64,000 nucleotides of DNA from Roseicella frigidaeris (GCF_003258945.1 NZ_QLIX01000012.1:62001-126000); one strand, 5' to 3'; positions 1-8,926 are shown, numbered from the stretch's first letter. The notes: generated from the sequence alone by a model not told the origin. Made by a program: numbers and translations.

Positions 1-1
1 C

Positions 2-202
2 GGGCCGCATATCCGCGGCCGCGTCGCCGCGGTGGAGTATCAGGGCAGCAGCGTGCGCGTGGCCCTCGCGGTCGATGGCGGGCCGCCGCTGTCCGTCGTC
101 ATGCCGGACGACCGCTTCTTCGCCGGGCCGGTGCAGCCGGGCGAGGAGGCGGCGCTCACCTGGTCGACGCGGGACGCCCACGCCCTCCCCGATCCCGCCT
201 GA
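2..202 (+). CDS. ABC transporter ATP-binding protein, C-terminal end (partial)
   Basis: Only the last 66 residues are present; the gene enters from the left edge. They read as the TOBE domain that follows the nucleotide-binding domain in PotA/MalK-type importer ATPases. The pattern is a G-x-V-x-x-V-E-Y-Q-G-S strand, then a V-x-L-x-V-D-G strand, and a closing G-E-x-x-L-T-W. TOBE domains regulate or bind small ligands in import ATPases. The ATPase core motifs lie outside the window, so the substrate is unknown. A solute-binding protein gene starts 40 bp downstream on the same strand, so the two may belong to one importer, although family 5 binding proteins usually pair with oligopeptide-type ATPases instead. 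Confidence 0.75.
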   Translation, partial: GPHIRGRVAAVEYQGSSVRVALAVDGGPPLSVVMPDDRFFAGPVQPGEEAALTWSTRDAHALPDPA

Positions 203-242
203 CGGGCGGCCGCGCCCCGCAGCCAGAACGAAGGCCACGCCC

Positions 243-1817
243 ATGCATCGCCGGAGCCTCCTCCTCGCCGCCGCATCCCTTGCCGCGCCACGCCTCGCCG
301 GCGCCGCGGCCGGCAAGCTGCTCACCTTCGTCCCCTACGCCGATGTCGCCGCGCCGGACCCGATCTGGAGCAGCACCTACGCCACCCGCACCTCGGCGCT
401 CGCCGTCTTCGACACGCTCTACGGCGTGGATGAGGCGCTGACTGCGCGGCCGCAGATGGTCGAGGGCCATGTGGTGGAGGAGGAGGGCCGCCGCTGGACC
501 CTGACGCTGCGCGAGGGCCTCGTCTTCCATGACGGCGAGAAGGTGCTGGCGCGCGACTGCGTCGCCTCGATCCGGCGCTGGGGGCAGCGGGACGGCTTCG
601 GCCAGGCGCTGCTCGCCGCGACCGAGTCCCTGAGCGCGCCGGACGACCGCAGCATCGTCTTCCGCCTCAAGCGCCCCTTCCCGATGCTGCCGGATGCGCT
701 GGCCCGCCCCAGCGCCCTGGTCTGCGCCATGATGCCCGAGCGCATCGCCCGCACCGATGCCTACAGCCAGATCCCCGAGGTGATCGGCAGCGGCCCGTTC
801 CGCTACCTGGCGGCGGAGCGGGTGCCGGGCGCGCGCGTGGTCTATGAGCGGCACGCCGCTTACCGGCCACGGCCGGAGGGCAGCCCGAGCTTCACCGCCG
901 GACCGCGGATCCCCTATCTGGACCGCGTCGTCTTCAACGTCATGCCGGACCCGGCCGCGGCGGCGGCGGCCTTGCAGGCGGGCGAGGTGGACTGGATCGA
1001 GCAGCCGCTGATCGACCTCCTGCCCCTGCTCCGCCGCTCGCGCGACATCACCGTCGAGGTGAAGGACCGCTCCGGCTATCTCGGGCAATTCCGCTTCAAT
1101 CACCTGCATCCGCCCTTCAACAACGCCGCCATCCGCCGCGTCATCCTGGCGGCGATCAGCCAGACCGATTGCATGAAGGCGGTGGTCGGCAGCGAGGAGG
1201 CGATCGCCAACAGCCGGGTCGGCATCTACACGCCGGGCTCGCCCTTCGAGAGCGATGCGGGGAAACCGCCGACGCCGCCGGCCGATCTGGCGCCGCTGCG
1301 CAAGGCGCTGGCCGAGGCCGGCTACAAGGGCGAGCGCGTCGTCATGCTCGCCGCCGCCGAGGTGCCGCGCATCACCGCGGTCTGCGAGGTAACGCGCGAC
1401 GTGCTGGCGCGGCTCGGCGTGAATGTCGACTACGTGCAGGCGGATTGGGGCACCATCGGCGCCCGCACCACGAGCAAGGAGCCGGTGGAGCGCGGCGGCT
1501 GGAGCTGCTACTGCACCTATGTCGGCGGCATCGATGCGATGAGCCCGGCGGTGCATTCGGCGCTGCGCGGCAATGGGGTCAATGGCGGCCCGGCCGGCTG
1601 GCCGAGCAGCGCCCGCATTGAGGAGCTGCGCGATCGGTTCTTCCAGGCGTCCGATGCCGAGGCGCAGAAGGCGGCGACGCGGGCCCTGCAACTCCAGGCC
1701 TGGCAGGACGTGCCCTTCGTGCCGCTCGGGCAGTTCATCCAGCCGGTTGCCTACCGCACGTCCTTGACCGGCATGGTGCCCGGCGTGCCGCTCTTCACCA
1801 ATATCCGCAAGGCCTGA
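243..1817 (+). CDS. ABC transporter substrate-binding protein, family 5 (DppA/OppA type)
   Basis: A 524-residue periplasmic binding protein for a peptide-like or other organic solute, delivering it to an inner-membrane ABC importer. The start at 243 gives a signal peptide (MHRR then a hydrophobic stretch ending around residue 23). The frame is open further upstream but overlaps the preceding ATPase gene. The body has the SBP_bac_5 layout: an early LTFVPYADV strand, then EGRRWTLTLREGLVFHDGE (the family signature region near residue 80), then GSGPF and QAGEVDW motifs. Length is normal for the family. Ligand identity cannot be read from sequence. It follows the ABC ATPase end by 40 bp and is probably co-transcribed with it. 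Confidence 0.88.
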   Translation: MHRRSLLLAAASLAAPRLAGAAAGKLLTFVPYADVAAPDPIWSSTYATRTSALAVFDTLYGVDEALTARPQMVEGHVVEEEGRRWTLTLREGLVFHDGEKVLARDCVASIRRWGQRDGFGQALLAATESLSAPDDRSIVFRLKRPFPMLPDALARPSALVCAMMPERIARTDAYSQIPEVIGSGPFRYLAAERVPGARVVYERHAAYRPRPEGSPSFTAGPRIPYLDRVVFNVMPDPAAAAAALQAGEVDWIEQPLIDLLPLLRRSRDITVEVKDRSGYLGQFRFNHLHPPFNNAAIRRVILAAISQTDCMKAVVGSEEAIANSRVGIYTPGSPFESDAGKPPTPPADLAPLRKALAEAGYKGERVVMLAAAEVPRITAVCEVTRDVLARLGVNVDYVQADWGTIGARTTSKEPVERGGWSCYCTYVGGIDAMSPAVHSALRGNGVNGGPAGWPSSARIEELRDRFFQASDAEAQKAATRALQLQAWQDVPFVPLGQFIQPVAYRTSLTGMVPGVPLFTNIRKA

Positions 1818-1889
1818 CCGCGCGGGCCTGCCATCTCGCCAGGCCTGCCGTTCTCGCCTAGCCTCCCAGGAAAAGCATGGGAGGAAGCA

Positions 1890-3080
1890 ATGACCAGCAT
1901 CGCACGCCGGCGGCTCGTGCAGGCTTCGGCCGCCGCAACGCTCGCCACCGGCCTGGCGCGGCCTGCCCTGGCCGCCTCGGGGCCGATCAAGATCGGCTGG
2001 CTGCCGGCCCTGACCGGACCGTCCTCGTCCACCGGCATCGCCATCGGCCGCGGCGTCGGCTTCGGGGTCGCCGAGCTCAACGCCGCCGGCGGCATCGATG
2101 GCCGCAAGGTCGAGCTCATCATCCGCGACACGCAGAGCGACCCCACCAAGGCAGTGAACGCGGCGGCCGAGCTGACGCGCAGCGAGAAGGTCCATGTCAT
2201 CTACGGCCCCGGCAATTCGGGCGAGGCTCTCGCCTGCACGGCGGTCATCGCCCGCGCGCGCACGCCGCAACTCAATCCCTGCTTCGTCGACGAGGTGATC
2301 GATGCGGAGAAATACCCCCTGGCCTTCCGCACGGCCCCGTCCAACCAGCAGGTCGGCGCCGCTGCCAACCGCTTTGTCCTGGACATCCTGAAGATCAGGG
2401 AGATCGCCGTCATCGGCGACACGACCGGATACGGCACCTCCTCGGTCAAGGCTTTCGCGGCGATGCTGACCGCGGCGGGCGCCTCGGTGGTCTACGAGGC
2501 CTCGATCGACGCCAACCAGCCCGATCTCCTGCCCGACATGATGCGCATGCGGAATGCGGGGGCGAAGGCGATCATGCCCTGGAGCGTCAACCCCGGCTTC
2601 CTCGCGCGCCTCCTGAACACCCGCGCCGCCATGGGCTGGGACGTGCCGGTGGCCGGCCAGCCGACACTCGGCTCCGGCCAAACCCGGGCCCTGCTCGAAC
2701 GGCCGGAGAATTGGCAGAAGGTCTACCAGACCAATTTCCGCACCTGCTGCTACGGCGAGGATGGGAAATTGCCGGAACGGACGGCCGAGCTCGTCGCTCG
2801 GTTGCGCAAGGCGCAGGTCGAGACCTCGGACACGCTGCTCTGGTGGATCGCCGCGGGCTACGACATCGCGGCCCTGGTCACCGCCGCCGTGCGGCATGCC
2901 GGAGAGAAGCCGGAGCAGATGGCCGCCTACTGGAATGCCGCCGGGCCCTTCGCCGGCGTGTTCGGCCATTACGGCTGGGCGGCCAATCAGCACAATGGCT
3001 ACCCCGACGACAGCGTCGTGATGTCGCAGGCCAACTCCTTCCAGAACGGCACCTTCCGGCTGGCGCCTGGCTACGGCTGA
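1890..3080 (+). CDS. ABC transporter substrate-binding protein, LivJ/Peripla_BP_6 type
   Basis: A 396-residue periplasmic receptor of the branched-chain amino acid/amide family (type I fold). The N-terminus (MTSIARRRLVQASAAA) is a Tat-like or Sec signal ending near residue 29. The family hallmark I-K-I-G-W-L-P-A-L-T-G-P follows, then GIDGRKVELIIRDTQSDP and the GPGNSGEA turn. A good Shine-Dalgarno sequence (GGGAGGAAG) lies just before the ATG. No LivHMGF permease genes are near, so this is an orphan receptor in this window. Such orphans are common in Acetobacteraceae and Bradyrhizobium-like genomes. The ligand may be an aromatic or short-chain acid rather than leucine; this cannot be settled from sequence. 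Confidence 0.9.
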   Translation: MTSIARRRLVQASAAATLATGLARPALAASGPIKIGWLPALTGPSSSTGIAIGRGVGFGVAELNAAGGIDGRKVELIIRDTQSDPTKAVNAAAELTRSEKVHVIYGPGNSGEALACTAVIARARTPQLNPCFVDEVIDAEKYPLAFRTAPSNQQVGAAANRFVLDILKIREIAVIGDTTGYGTSSVKAFAAMLTAAGASVVYEASIDANQPDLLPDMMRMRNAGAKAIMPWSVNPGFLARLLNTRAAMGWDVPVAGQPTLGSGQTRALLERPENWQKVYQTNFRTCCYGEDGKLPERTAELVARLRKAQVETSDTLLWWIAAGYDIAALVTAAVRHAGEKPEQMAAYWNAAGPFAGVFGHYGWAANQHNGYPDDSVVMSQANSFQNGTFRLAPGYG

Positions 3081-3137
3081 GCCGGCCTGATCCCGGCGCC
3101 ACGGGGGACCGCAACGCCGCGACGCCCGACGTCTCGC

Positions 3138-3157
3138 CCCGGGGCGGCCGCCCCGGG
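3138..3157. terminator. GC palindrome between convergent genes, candidate terminator
   Basis: A perfect 20-bp palindrome: arm CCCGGGGCGG followed by CCGCCCCGGG. It can fold as an 8-bp stem with a GGCC loop. It sits 57 bp after the LivJ-type gene stop and 14 bp beyond the stop of the convergent DUF779 gene, where a bidirectional terminator would be expected. There is no T-tract on either strand, so intrinsic termination is uncertain. Confidence 0.5.
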
Positions 3158-3171
3158 TGCGGGCCTCGCCG

Positions 3172-3537
3172 TCACTCCGCTATGGGCGCCAGCGCCTCCA
3201 TCTCGGCATCGGTGAAGAGCCGGCTGCGCGTCAGGAAGCGGAGCCCCTCCGGTGCCTCGAGCGAGAAGCCGGACCCGCGGCCACGGACGACGTCGATGAT
3301 GAGCTGCGTGTGCTGCCAATAGGCGAATTGCGCCGCGCCGATGAAGAAGGGGCAGCCGCCGATATCGCCCAAGCGGATGTCCTGCGCACCGGTCCGGAAC
3401 TCTCCCAGCGGGTAGCACATGGGCGCCGAGCCGTCGCAGCAACCGCCCGACTGATGAAACATCAGCGGTCCGTGCTGGGCACGGAGGCGCTCGATGAGCG
3501 CCTCCGCCGCCGGCGTCGCGACGACCCGGCCCGCCAT
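3172..3537 (-). CDS. DUF779 family protein, Cys-rich, coupled to aldehyde dehydrogenase
   Basis: A 121-residue soluble protein of the DUF779 family. No biochemical function is established for the family, but it is repeatedly found next to ExaC/AcoD-type aldehyde dehydrogenases. A conserved cysteine cluster HQSGGCCDGSAPMC (about residues 27-40) could bind metal or act in redox protection of the dehydrogenase thiol; that is inference. A second conserved block is FAYWQHTQLIIDVV near residue 75. Its ATG overlaps the upstream aldehyde dehydrogenase stop by one base (TGATG), so translation is coupled and the two proteins are probably made in fixed proportion. Confidence 0.85.
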   Translation of the reverse strand: MAGRVVATPAAEALIERLRAQHGPLMFHQSGGCCDGSAPMCYPLGEFRTGAQDIRLGDIGGCPFFIGAAQFAYWQHTQLIIDVVRGRGSGFSLEAPEGLRFLTRSRLFTDAEMEALAPIAE

Positions 3538-5057
3538 CAGAAGAAGCCCAGCGCCTTCGGGCTGTAGCTCACCAGCATGTTCTTGGTCTGCTGGTAGTGG
3601 TCGAGCATGGAGCGGTGATTCTCGCGCCCGATGCCGGACTGCTTGTAGCCGCCGAAGGCGGCATGGGCCGGATAGAGATGGTAGCAGTTGGTCCAGACCC
3701 GGCCGGCCTGGATCGCCCGGCCGAAGCGGTAGGCGCGCGTGCCGTCGCGGGTCCAGACGCCGGCGCCGAGGCCGTAGAGCGTGTCGTTGGCGATGTGCAG
3801 CGCCTCGTCCTCGTCCTTGAAGGTCGTGACCGAGACCACGGGGCCGAAGATCTCCTCCTGGAAGACGCGCATGCGGTTGTGCCCTTGCAGCACCGTGGGC
3901 TGCACGTAGAAGCCGCCCTCCAGCTCGCCGCCGGGATGGAAGCGCTCGCCGCCGGCGAGGACCTTGGCGCCCTCCTGCCGGCCGATATCGAGATAGGACA
4001 GGATCTTCTCGAGCTGGTCGTTCGAGGCCTGGGCGCCGACCATGGTGGCGCTGTCGAGCGGATTGCCCTGGATGATCTTGCCCACGCGCTTCAGCGCCCG
4101 CTCCATGAAGCGGTCGTAGATGCTTTCGTGGATCAGCGCCCGGCTCGGGCAGGTGCAGACCTCGCCCTGGTTGAGGGCGAACATGGCGAAGCCCTCGAGC
4201 GCCTTGTCGAGGAAGTCGTCATCCTCCGCCATCACGTCCTTGAAGAAGATGTTCGGCGACTTGCCGCCGAGCTCCAGCGTGACCGGGATGATGTTCTCCG
4301 AGGCGTACTGCATGATCAGCCGGCCCGTCGTGGTCTCGCCGGTGAACGCCACCTTGGCGATGCGGCGGGACTGCGCGAGCGGCTTGCCGGCCTCGACGCC
4401 GAAGCCCTGCACGACATTGACCACGCCGGGCGGCAGGATGTCCGCCAGCACGTCCATCAGCACCGCGATCGCCATCGGCGTCTGCTCGGCCGGCTTCAGC
4501 ACGACGCAATTGCCGGCCGCGAGCGCCGGCGCGAGCTTCCAGACGGCCATCAGCAGCGGGAAGTTCCAGGGGATGATCTGGCCGACGACGCCGAGCGGCT
4601 CATGGAAATGGTAGGCGACGGTGTCGTGGTCGATCTCGCTGAGGCTGCCCTCCTGCGCCCGGATCGCGCCGGCGAAGTAGCGGAAATGGTCAACGGCCAG
4701 CGGCAGGTCGGCGGCGGTGGTCTCGCGGATCGGCTTGCCGTTGTCGATGGTCTCGACCAGGGCGAGCGTCGAGAGCCGGGCCTCGATGCGGTCGGCGATC
4801 TGCAGCAGCAGCTTCGAGCGTTCGGCGGCCGCGGTCCTGCCCCAGGCTTCGCGGGCCGCATGCGCCGCGTCGAGCGCGCGCTCCACATCCTCCGCGGTCG
4901 AGCGCGCGACGGTGCAGATCACCTTGCCATTGACCGGCGAGATATTGTCGAAATGCTGGCCCTTGATGGCCGGCACCCATTTGCCGCCGATCCAATTGTC
5001 GTAGTGCGGACGGATCGCGATGTCCTTGGCGATGTCGCTCAGAGCCTTGTCGACCAT
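3537..5057 (-). CDS. exaC: NAD-dependent aldehyde dehydrogenase, ExaC/AcoD type
   Basis: A 506-residue aldehyde dehydrogenase, the usual ExaC length. Established members oxidise acetaldehyde and related aldehydes to acids during ethanol or acetoin catabolism. Visible residues: WNFPLLM (Rossmann entry), FTGETTTG, catalytic base Glu262 in LELGGK, and nucleophile Cys301 in GEVCTCPSR. The C-terminus [13 protein letters not shown] and closing LGFF are typical of this subfamily. I chose the ATG at 5057 because a GAGGAGG Shine-Dalgarno lies about 8 bases upstream and the protein then starts like its relatives. The frame remains open upstream but is not supported. It is first in a two-gene unit with the DUF779 gene and is divergent from another aldehyde dehydrogenase across a 279-bp control region. 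Confidence 0.93.
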   Translation of the reverse strand: MVDKALSDIAKDIAIRPHYDNWIGGKWVPAIKGQHFDNISPVNGKVICTVARSTAEDVERALDAAHAAREAWGRTAAAERSKLLLQIADRIEARLSTLALVETIDNGKPIRETTAADLPLAVDHFRYFAGAIRAQEGSLSEIDHDTVAYHFHEPLGVVGQIIPWNFPLLMAVWKLAPALAAGNCVVLKPAEQTPMAIAVLMDVLADILPPGVVNVVQGFGVEAGKPLAQSRRIAKVAFTGETTTGRLIMQYASENIIPVTLELGGKSPNIFFKDVMAEDDDFLDKALEGFAMFALNQGEVCTCPSRALIHESIYDRFMERALKRVGKIIQGNPLDSATMVGAQASNDQLEKILSYLDIGRQEGAKVLAGGERFHPGGELEGGFYVQPTVLQGHNRMRVFQEEIFGPVVSVTTFKDEDEALHIANDTLYGLGAGVWTRDGTRAYRFGRAIQAGRVWTNCYHLYPAHAAFGGYKQSGIGRENHRSMLDHYQQTKNMLVSYSPKALGFF

Positions 5058-5180
5058 GAAGCATCCTCCTCGATCTATTGTCCGGCCGACCTTCCGGATC
5101 GGCAGGCCCGGCAGCCGCATTATGGACAAGTAAATATAACGAAGGCCAGTTCCCCGGGCCAGTCCCTTGCGCGCGCCGGC

Positions 5181-5195
5181 GGTGTCAATGACACC
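5181..5195. promoter_or_regulatory. Perfect 15-bp palindrome, candidate operator between two aldehyde dehydrogenase genes
   Basis: GGTGTCAATGACACC is a 7-bp perfect inverted repeat with a single central base. It lies 124 bp upstream of the exaC start and about 18 bp upstream of the -35 element of the divergent gene, a normal place for an activator or for a shared regulator. A partial half-site (GGTGTTGAT) follows at 5206-5214. No regulator gene is adjacent, so the protein that binds it is not identified. Confidence 0.5.
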
Positions 5196-5212
5196 ATGGT
5201 CGGGGGTGTTGA

Positions 5213-5242
5213 TTGCCAGTCCGCGATGGCCACCGTTATACT
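5213..5242 (+). promoter_or_regulatory. Sigma-70 type promoter for the 5337 aldehyde dehydrogenase
   Basis: TTGCCA at 5213-5218 and TATACT at 5237-5242, separated by 18 bases; each hexamer differs from consensus at one position. Transcription would begin near 5249, giving a leader of about 88 bases before the chosen start codon. The palindrome at 5181-5195 lies just upstream. Confidence 0.55.
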
Positions 5243-5336
5243 GTCCAAGCCATAGCGTAACGAGCAGGAATGGCCCCGCCCCGGCCTGTCCGCGGCGCAA
5301 GCCATGTCCATGCGCCGAGGACGGGGAACGGTTGCG

Positions 5337-6770
5337 ATGAGCCATGAACGCCAGCACTATGTGAACGGGGCCTGGGTCGAGCCGCTGCAGCCGACGCTGC
5401 TCGATGTCGTCGATCCCTCGACCGAGGAGGCCTTCACTCAGATCGCGGTCGGCGGCGCGGCGGATGTCGACCGCGCGGTGGAAGCCGCGCGCGCCGCTTT
5501 CCCGGCCTTCGCCGCCACCACCCGGCGGCAGCGGCTGGACCTGTTGCGCGCCATCCTCGCCGAGTACAACAAGCGGCGCGACGACATCGCCGATGTGCTG
5601 TCGCGCGAGATGGGGGCGCCGCGGAAATTCGCCTATGAGCGGCAATCCGCCACCGGCACCGGGCATCTGGCCCGCATGATCGAGGTGCTGGAGGATTACC
5701 GCTTCGAGGAGGTGCAGGGCACCACGCTGATCGCGCGCGAGCCGATCGGCGTGGTCGGGCTCATCACTCCCTGGAACTGGCCGATCAACCAGATCGTCTG
5801 CAAGGTGGCGCCGGCCATCGCCGCCGGCTGCACCATGGTGCTGAAGCCCTCCGAGGTGGCGCCGCTGAACGCCGTCATCTGGAGCGAGGTGATGCATGCC
5901 GCCGGCGTGCCGGCCGGCGTCTACAACATGGTCCAGGGCGAGGGCGGCACGGTCGGCAACGCCATGTCGGCGCATCCCGGGATCGACATGATGTCCTTCA
6001 CCGGCTCCACCCGCGCCGGCATCCTGGTGGCGCAGGCGGCGGCCACCACCGTCAAGCGCGTGGCGCAGGAGCTGGGCGGCAAGTCGGCCAACATCCTGCT
6101 GCCGGATGTCGATTTCCCGACCGCCGTCACCAAGGGCGTGCTCGGCATGATGGGCAACAGCGGCCAGTCCTGCAACGCGCCGACCCGCATGTTCGTGCCC
6201 CTCGACCGGCATGAGGAGGTGAAGGCCATCGCCAAGGCGGCGGCGGAGCGTGTGGTGGTCGGCCCGGTGGATGACGAGCGCACCACCATCGGCCCGGTGG
6301 TCAGCGCGGTGCAGTTCGAGAAGATCCAGCGGCTGATCCAGGCCGGCATCGAGGAGGGGGCGGAGCTGGTGACCGGCGGCCCCGGCCGGCCGGAGCACCT
6401 CAACCGCGGCTATTTCGTGCGCCCCACCGTCTTCGCCAATGTGCGCAACGACATGACCATCGCGCGGGAGGAGATCTTCGGCCCGGTGCTGTCGATCCTG
6501 CCCTATCGCGACGAGGCCGAGGCGATCCGCCTGGCAAACGAGACCGTCTATGGCCTGGCTGCCTATGTGCAGTCCGCCGATCTCGATCATGCGCGGCGGG
6601 TGGCGGCGCAGATGCGCGCCGGCAACGTGCACCTCAACTACCCGGCGCCCGACACCGCCGCGCCCTTCGGCGGCTACAAGCAATCCGGCAATGGCCGCGA
6701 ATACGGCAAATGGGCGCTCGACGAGTTCTGCGAGATCAAGGCGGTGATCGGCTACGGCGCCGCCGCCTGA
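5337..6770 (+). CDS. Aldehyde dehydrogenase family protein
   Basis: A 477-residue NAD(P)-dependent aldehyde dehydrogenase. Visible residues: WNWPINQ at about 146, FTGSTRAG at 221, catalytic base Glu245 in QELGGKSAN, and nucleophile Cys279 in [12 protein letters not shown]. The [16 protein letters not shown] end is typical. Substrate cannot be assigned; the closest general group is the broad-range aldehyde dehydrogenases with GQSC-type active sites. In-frame ATGs at 5304 and 5310 would add an arginine-rich extension ([11 protein letters not shown]). I prefer 5337 because the product then starts like other family members (xxYVNGAWV) and a purine-rich GAGGACGGGG lies upstream. Transcribed divergently from exaC. 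Confidence 0.9.
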   Translation: MSHERQHYVNGAWVEPLQPTLLDVVDPSTEEAFTQIAVGGAADVDRAVEAARAAFPAFAATTRRQRLDLLRAILAEYNKRRDDIADVLSREMGAPRKFAYERQSATGTGHLARMIEVLEDYRFEEVQGTTLIAREPIGVVGLITPWNWPINQIVCKVAPAIAAGCTMVLKPSEVAPLNAVIWSEVMHAAGVPAGVYNMVQGEGGTVGNAMSAHPGIDMMSFTGSTRAGILVAQAAATTVKRVAQELGGKSANILLPDVDFPTAVTKGVLGMMGNSGQSCNAPTRMFVPLDRHEEVKAIAKAAAERVVVGPVDDERTTIGPVVSAVQFEKIQRLIQAGIEEGAELVTGGPGRPEHLNRGYFVRPTVFANVRNDMTIAREEIFGPVLSILPYRDEAEAIRLANETVYGLAAYVQSADLDHARRVAAQMRAGNVHLNYPAPDTAAPFGGYKQSGNGREYGKWALDEFCEIKAVIGYGAAA

Positions 6771-6777
6771 GCCCAAG

Positions 6778-6803
6778 CGGGCGGGGCCGCGCGGCCCCGC
6801 CCG
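6778..6803. terminator. GC hairpin after aldehyde dehydrogenase gene
   Basis: An 11-bp perfect stem (CGGGCGGGGCC / GGCCCCGCCCG) closes a 4-base GCGC loop, 7 bases after the upstream stop codon. No T-tract follows. The next gene starts 98 bp later with its own strong ribosome binding site, so the hairpin may separate the two dehydrogenase genes. Confidence 0.55.
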
Positions 6804-6901
6804 ATGCTATCCCCGGCACCCGGAACGCGGTATGGCGGCGCCGCGCGGCCGGTGCCGTCCGGCTGCGCCCGCGACTGCCAGATCTATGGAGGAGGCCGCC
6901 C

Positions 6902-8377
6902 ATGAAGACCTATGGCCACTACATCGCCGGCCAGTATGTCGAACCGGCGCAGCAGCGCTGGCTCGACAGCTACAACCCCTATACCGGCGAGGTCTGGGCC
7001 CGCATCCCGCAAGGCTGCGCGGCGGATGTGGACCGTGCCGTGGCCGCGGCGCGCGGCGCGTTGCAGGACGGCCCCTGGCCGAAGCTCACCGCCTCCGCCC
7101 GCGGGCTGCTGATGCAGCGCCTGGCCGACCTCATCGCCGCCAATGCCGAGCGCTTGGCCGAGACCGAGGTGCGCGACAACGGCAAGCTGCTGGCGGAGAT
7201 GCTGGGGCAGACCCGCTACAACCCGGAATGGTGGCGCTACTATGGCGGCCTGGCCGACAAGGTCGAGGGCGCGGTGATGCCGATCGACAAGCCGGAGATG
7301 TTCGCCTTCACGCGGCATGAGCCGGTTGGCGTGGTGGCGGCACTGACCGCCTGGAACTCCCCGCTGCTCTTCATCGCCTGGAAATGCGCCCCGGCGCTGG
7401 CGGCCGGCTGCACCGTGGTGGTGAAGCCCTCGGAATTCGCCTCCGCCTCCACCCTCGAATTCGCCGCCCTCACCAAGGAAGCGGGCTTCCCCGACGGCGT
7501 CTTCAACGTCGTCACCGGCCTCGGGCCGGAGGCCGGCTCGGCGCTGGTCGATCATCCGGACGTGGCGAAGGTCACCTTCACCGGCTCGGATGCGACCGGC
7601 GCGCGCATCTATGCCCAGGCGGCGAAGACGATGAAGCGCGTCTCGCTCGAGCTCGGCGGCAAGTCCCCGAACATCGTCTTCGCCGATGCCGATCTCGACA
7701 TGGCGGTGGCCGGCGTCATCTCCGGCATCTTCGCCGCCACCGGGCAGACCTGCATCGCCGGCTCGCGCGTGCTGGTGCAGAATTCGATCCGCGAGGAATT
7801 CAGCCGCCGCCTGGTGGAGCTCGGCCGCACCGCCCGCAAGGGCGACCCGATGCAGCCCGACACCAATATCGGCCCCGTCACCACCGCGCCGCAGTATCGC
7901 AAGATCCTCGACTATATCGACATCGCCAAGTCGGAAGGGGCGCGCTGCATCCTCGGCGGCGGGCCGGCCGAGGGGATGCCGGGCGGGCAGTTCGTCGAGC
8001 CGACCATCTTCACCGACGTGACGCCGGCGATGCGCATCGCCCGCGAGGAGGTCTTCGGCCCGGTCCTCTCCATCCTCGGCTTCGAGGACGAGGCGGAGGC
8101 GATCCGGCTGGCCAACGACACCATCTACGGCCTCGCCGCCGGCGTCTGGACCAGCGATATCGGCCGCGCCGTGCGCATGTCGGCGGCGCTGAAGGCGGGC
8201 ACGGTCTGGGTGAACACCTATCGCGCGGTCAGCTACATGATGCCCTTCGGCGGCATGAAGCGCTCCGGCCTCGGCCGCGAGAGCGGCATCGAATCCATCC
8301 GCGAATATCTCGAGACCAAAAGCGTCTGGATCTCGACGGCGAAGGGCGCGCCGGCGAACCCCTTCATCATGCGGTAG
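6902..8377 (+). CDS. Aldehyde dehydrogenase family protein
   Basis: A 491-residue aldehyde dehydrogenase, distinct from the one upstream. It has WNSPLLF at about 151, FTGSDATG at 226, catalytic base Glu250 in LELGGKSPN, and nucleophile Cys284 in GQTCIAGSR, followed by PFGGMKRSGLGRESG near the C-terminus. The start is set by a GGAGGAGG Shine-Dalgarno 7 bases upstream; longer in-frame versions lack one. GQTC-type active sites are seen in betaine aldehyde, succinate semialdehyde and lignin-derived aldehyde dehydrogenases, so the substrate is open. It is the third aldehyde dehydrogenase in 5 kb, which suggests an aldehyde detoxification or catabolic island. Confidence 0.9.
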   Translation: MKTYGHYIAGQYVEPAQQRWLDSYNPYTGEVWARIPQGCAADVDRAVAAARGALQDGPWPKLTASARGLLMQRLADLIAANAERLAETEVRDNGKLLAEMLGQTRYNPEWWRYYGGLADKVEGAVMPIDKPEMFAFTRHEPVGVVAALTAWNSPLLFIAWKCAPALAAGCTVVVKPSEFASASTLEFAALTKEAGFPDGVFNVVTGLGPEAGSALVDHPDVAKVTFTGSDATGARIYAQAAKTMKRVSLELGGKSPNIVFADADLDMAVAGVISGIFAATGQTCIAGSRVLVQNSIREEFSRRLVELGRTARKGDPMQPDTNIGPVTTAPQYRKILDYIDIAKSEGARCILGGGPAEGMPGGQFVEPTIFTDVTPAMRIAREEVFGPVLSILGFEDEAEAIRLANDTIYGLAAGVWTSDIGRAVRMSAALKAGTVWVNTYRAVSYMMPFGGMKRSGLGRESGIESIREYLETKSVWISTAKGAPANPFIMR

Positions 8378-8385
8378 CGGCTGGC

Positions 8386-8414
8386 GGCAGGGCGCGGCCA
8401 TGGCCCGCCCTGCC
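8386..8414. terminator. Hairpin between convergent aldehyde dehydrogenase and DUF6582 genes
   Basis: Arms GGCAGGGCG and CGCCCTGCC (9 bp, perfect) enclose a GGCC/GGCC inner helix with one bulged base. It begins 9 bases after the aldehyde dehydrogenase stop and lies 38 bases beyond the stop of the convergent small gene, so it could terminate both. No T-tract. Confidence 0.5.
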
Positions 8415-8451
8415 CGACCGCCCGGGCCGGCGCGGGCCGGCGCGAGCGCCG

Positions 8452-8694
8452 CTACGGCTTCCCCAGCTCGCGCCAGTGCCGCTCCTTCAGCTCCACGCCG
8501 AATTTCCGCGCCGCGGCCTGGATGCGTTTCCAGGCCTCGTCCCGCTCCGCGTCGCTGACGCCCTGCACCTGGTCGAAGCGCGCGACGGCGTTGCGGACAT
8601 GCCGCGCGTCCTCGAGAGGCTCCTTGCGCTGCCGGGGAAAGGCGAACTCCCTGCTCGACAGCTTGTCGCGCGCCGTCTTGTCCAACTCGGCCAT
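8452..8694 (-). CDS. Small DUF6582-like protein
   Basis: An 80-residue acidic/basic soluble protein beginning MAELDKTARDKL, with the conserved run RKEPLEDARHVRNAVARFDQ in the middle and EAWKRIQAAARKFGV near the end. I recognise this as the small DUF6582-type family, found beside or fused to other proteins in many proteobacteria and without a known function. An upstream in-frame ATG at 8721 would add nine residues (MGPGFRRRT) that are not part of the family pattern. No membrane segment or signal peptide. It is convergent with the preceding dehydrogenase and divergent from the Fsr-type transporter. Confidence 0.75.
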   Translation of the reverse strand: MAELDKTARDKLSSREFAFPRQRKEPLEDARHVRNAVARFDQVQGVSDAERDEAWKRIQAAARKFGVELKERHWRELGKP

Positions 8695-8834
8695 GGTCCG
8701 TCTCCGGAAGCCCGGGCCCACAACGTCGCTCCCCTGACCCGGTTTGGCGGATGGGCATTCCCCGAAAGAGGCCAGGCGGAGGCCAGGCCGTGCGCCGCCC
8801 CCGCCCTTGTGATCCCGCGGCCTCGTCGTCCCCT

Positions 8835-8848
8835 TGGTCGATCGACCA
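8835..8848. promoter_or_regulatory. 14-bp perfect palindrome upstream of fsr-like gene
   Basis: TGGTCGATCGACCA, a fully symmetric 14-mer, lies 79 bp upstream of the transporter start in the 232-bp gap between two divergent genes. Size and position fit a TetR- or MarR-type operator, but no regulator gene is adjacent. I see no convincing -35/-10 pair here. Confidence 0.4.
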
Positions 8849-8926
8849 CAGGCCGGGCGATGGGCAATGGCGCGGCGGTCGCACCGGCGCGATACTCACC
8901 CTCGACATAACCGAGGCCGTCCCTTC

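Noticed and set aside
156-2993. A 945-codon open frame on the minus strand opposite two binding-protein genes
   Set aside because: It lies antisense to two clear genes, has a low-complexity Arg/Gly/Asp-rich product with no recognisable domain, and its openness follows from third-position GC bias.
5058-5336. A sigma-54 (-24/-12) promoter for exaC
   Set aside because: I looked for TGGC-N8-TTGC-like spacing on both strands and found no acceptable match; a plain sigma-70-like or activator-dependent promoter is more likely.
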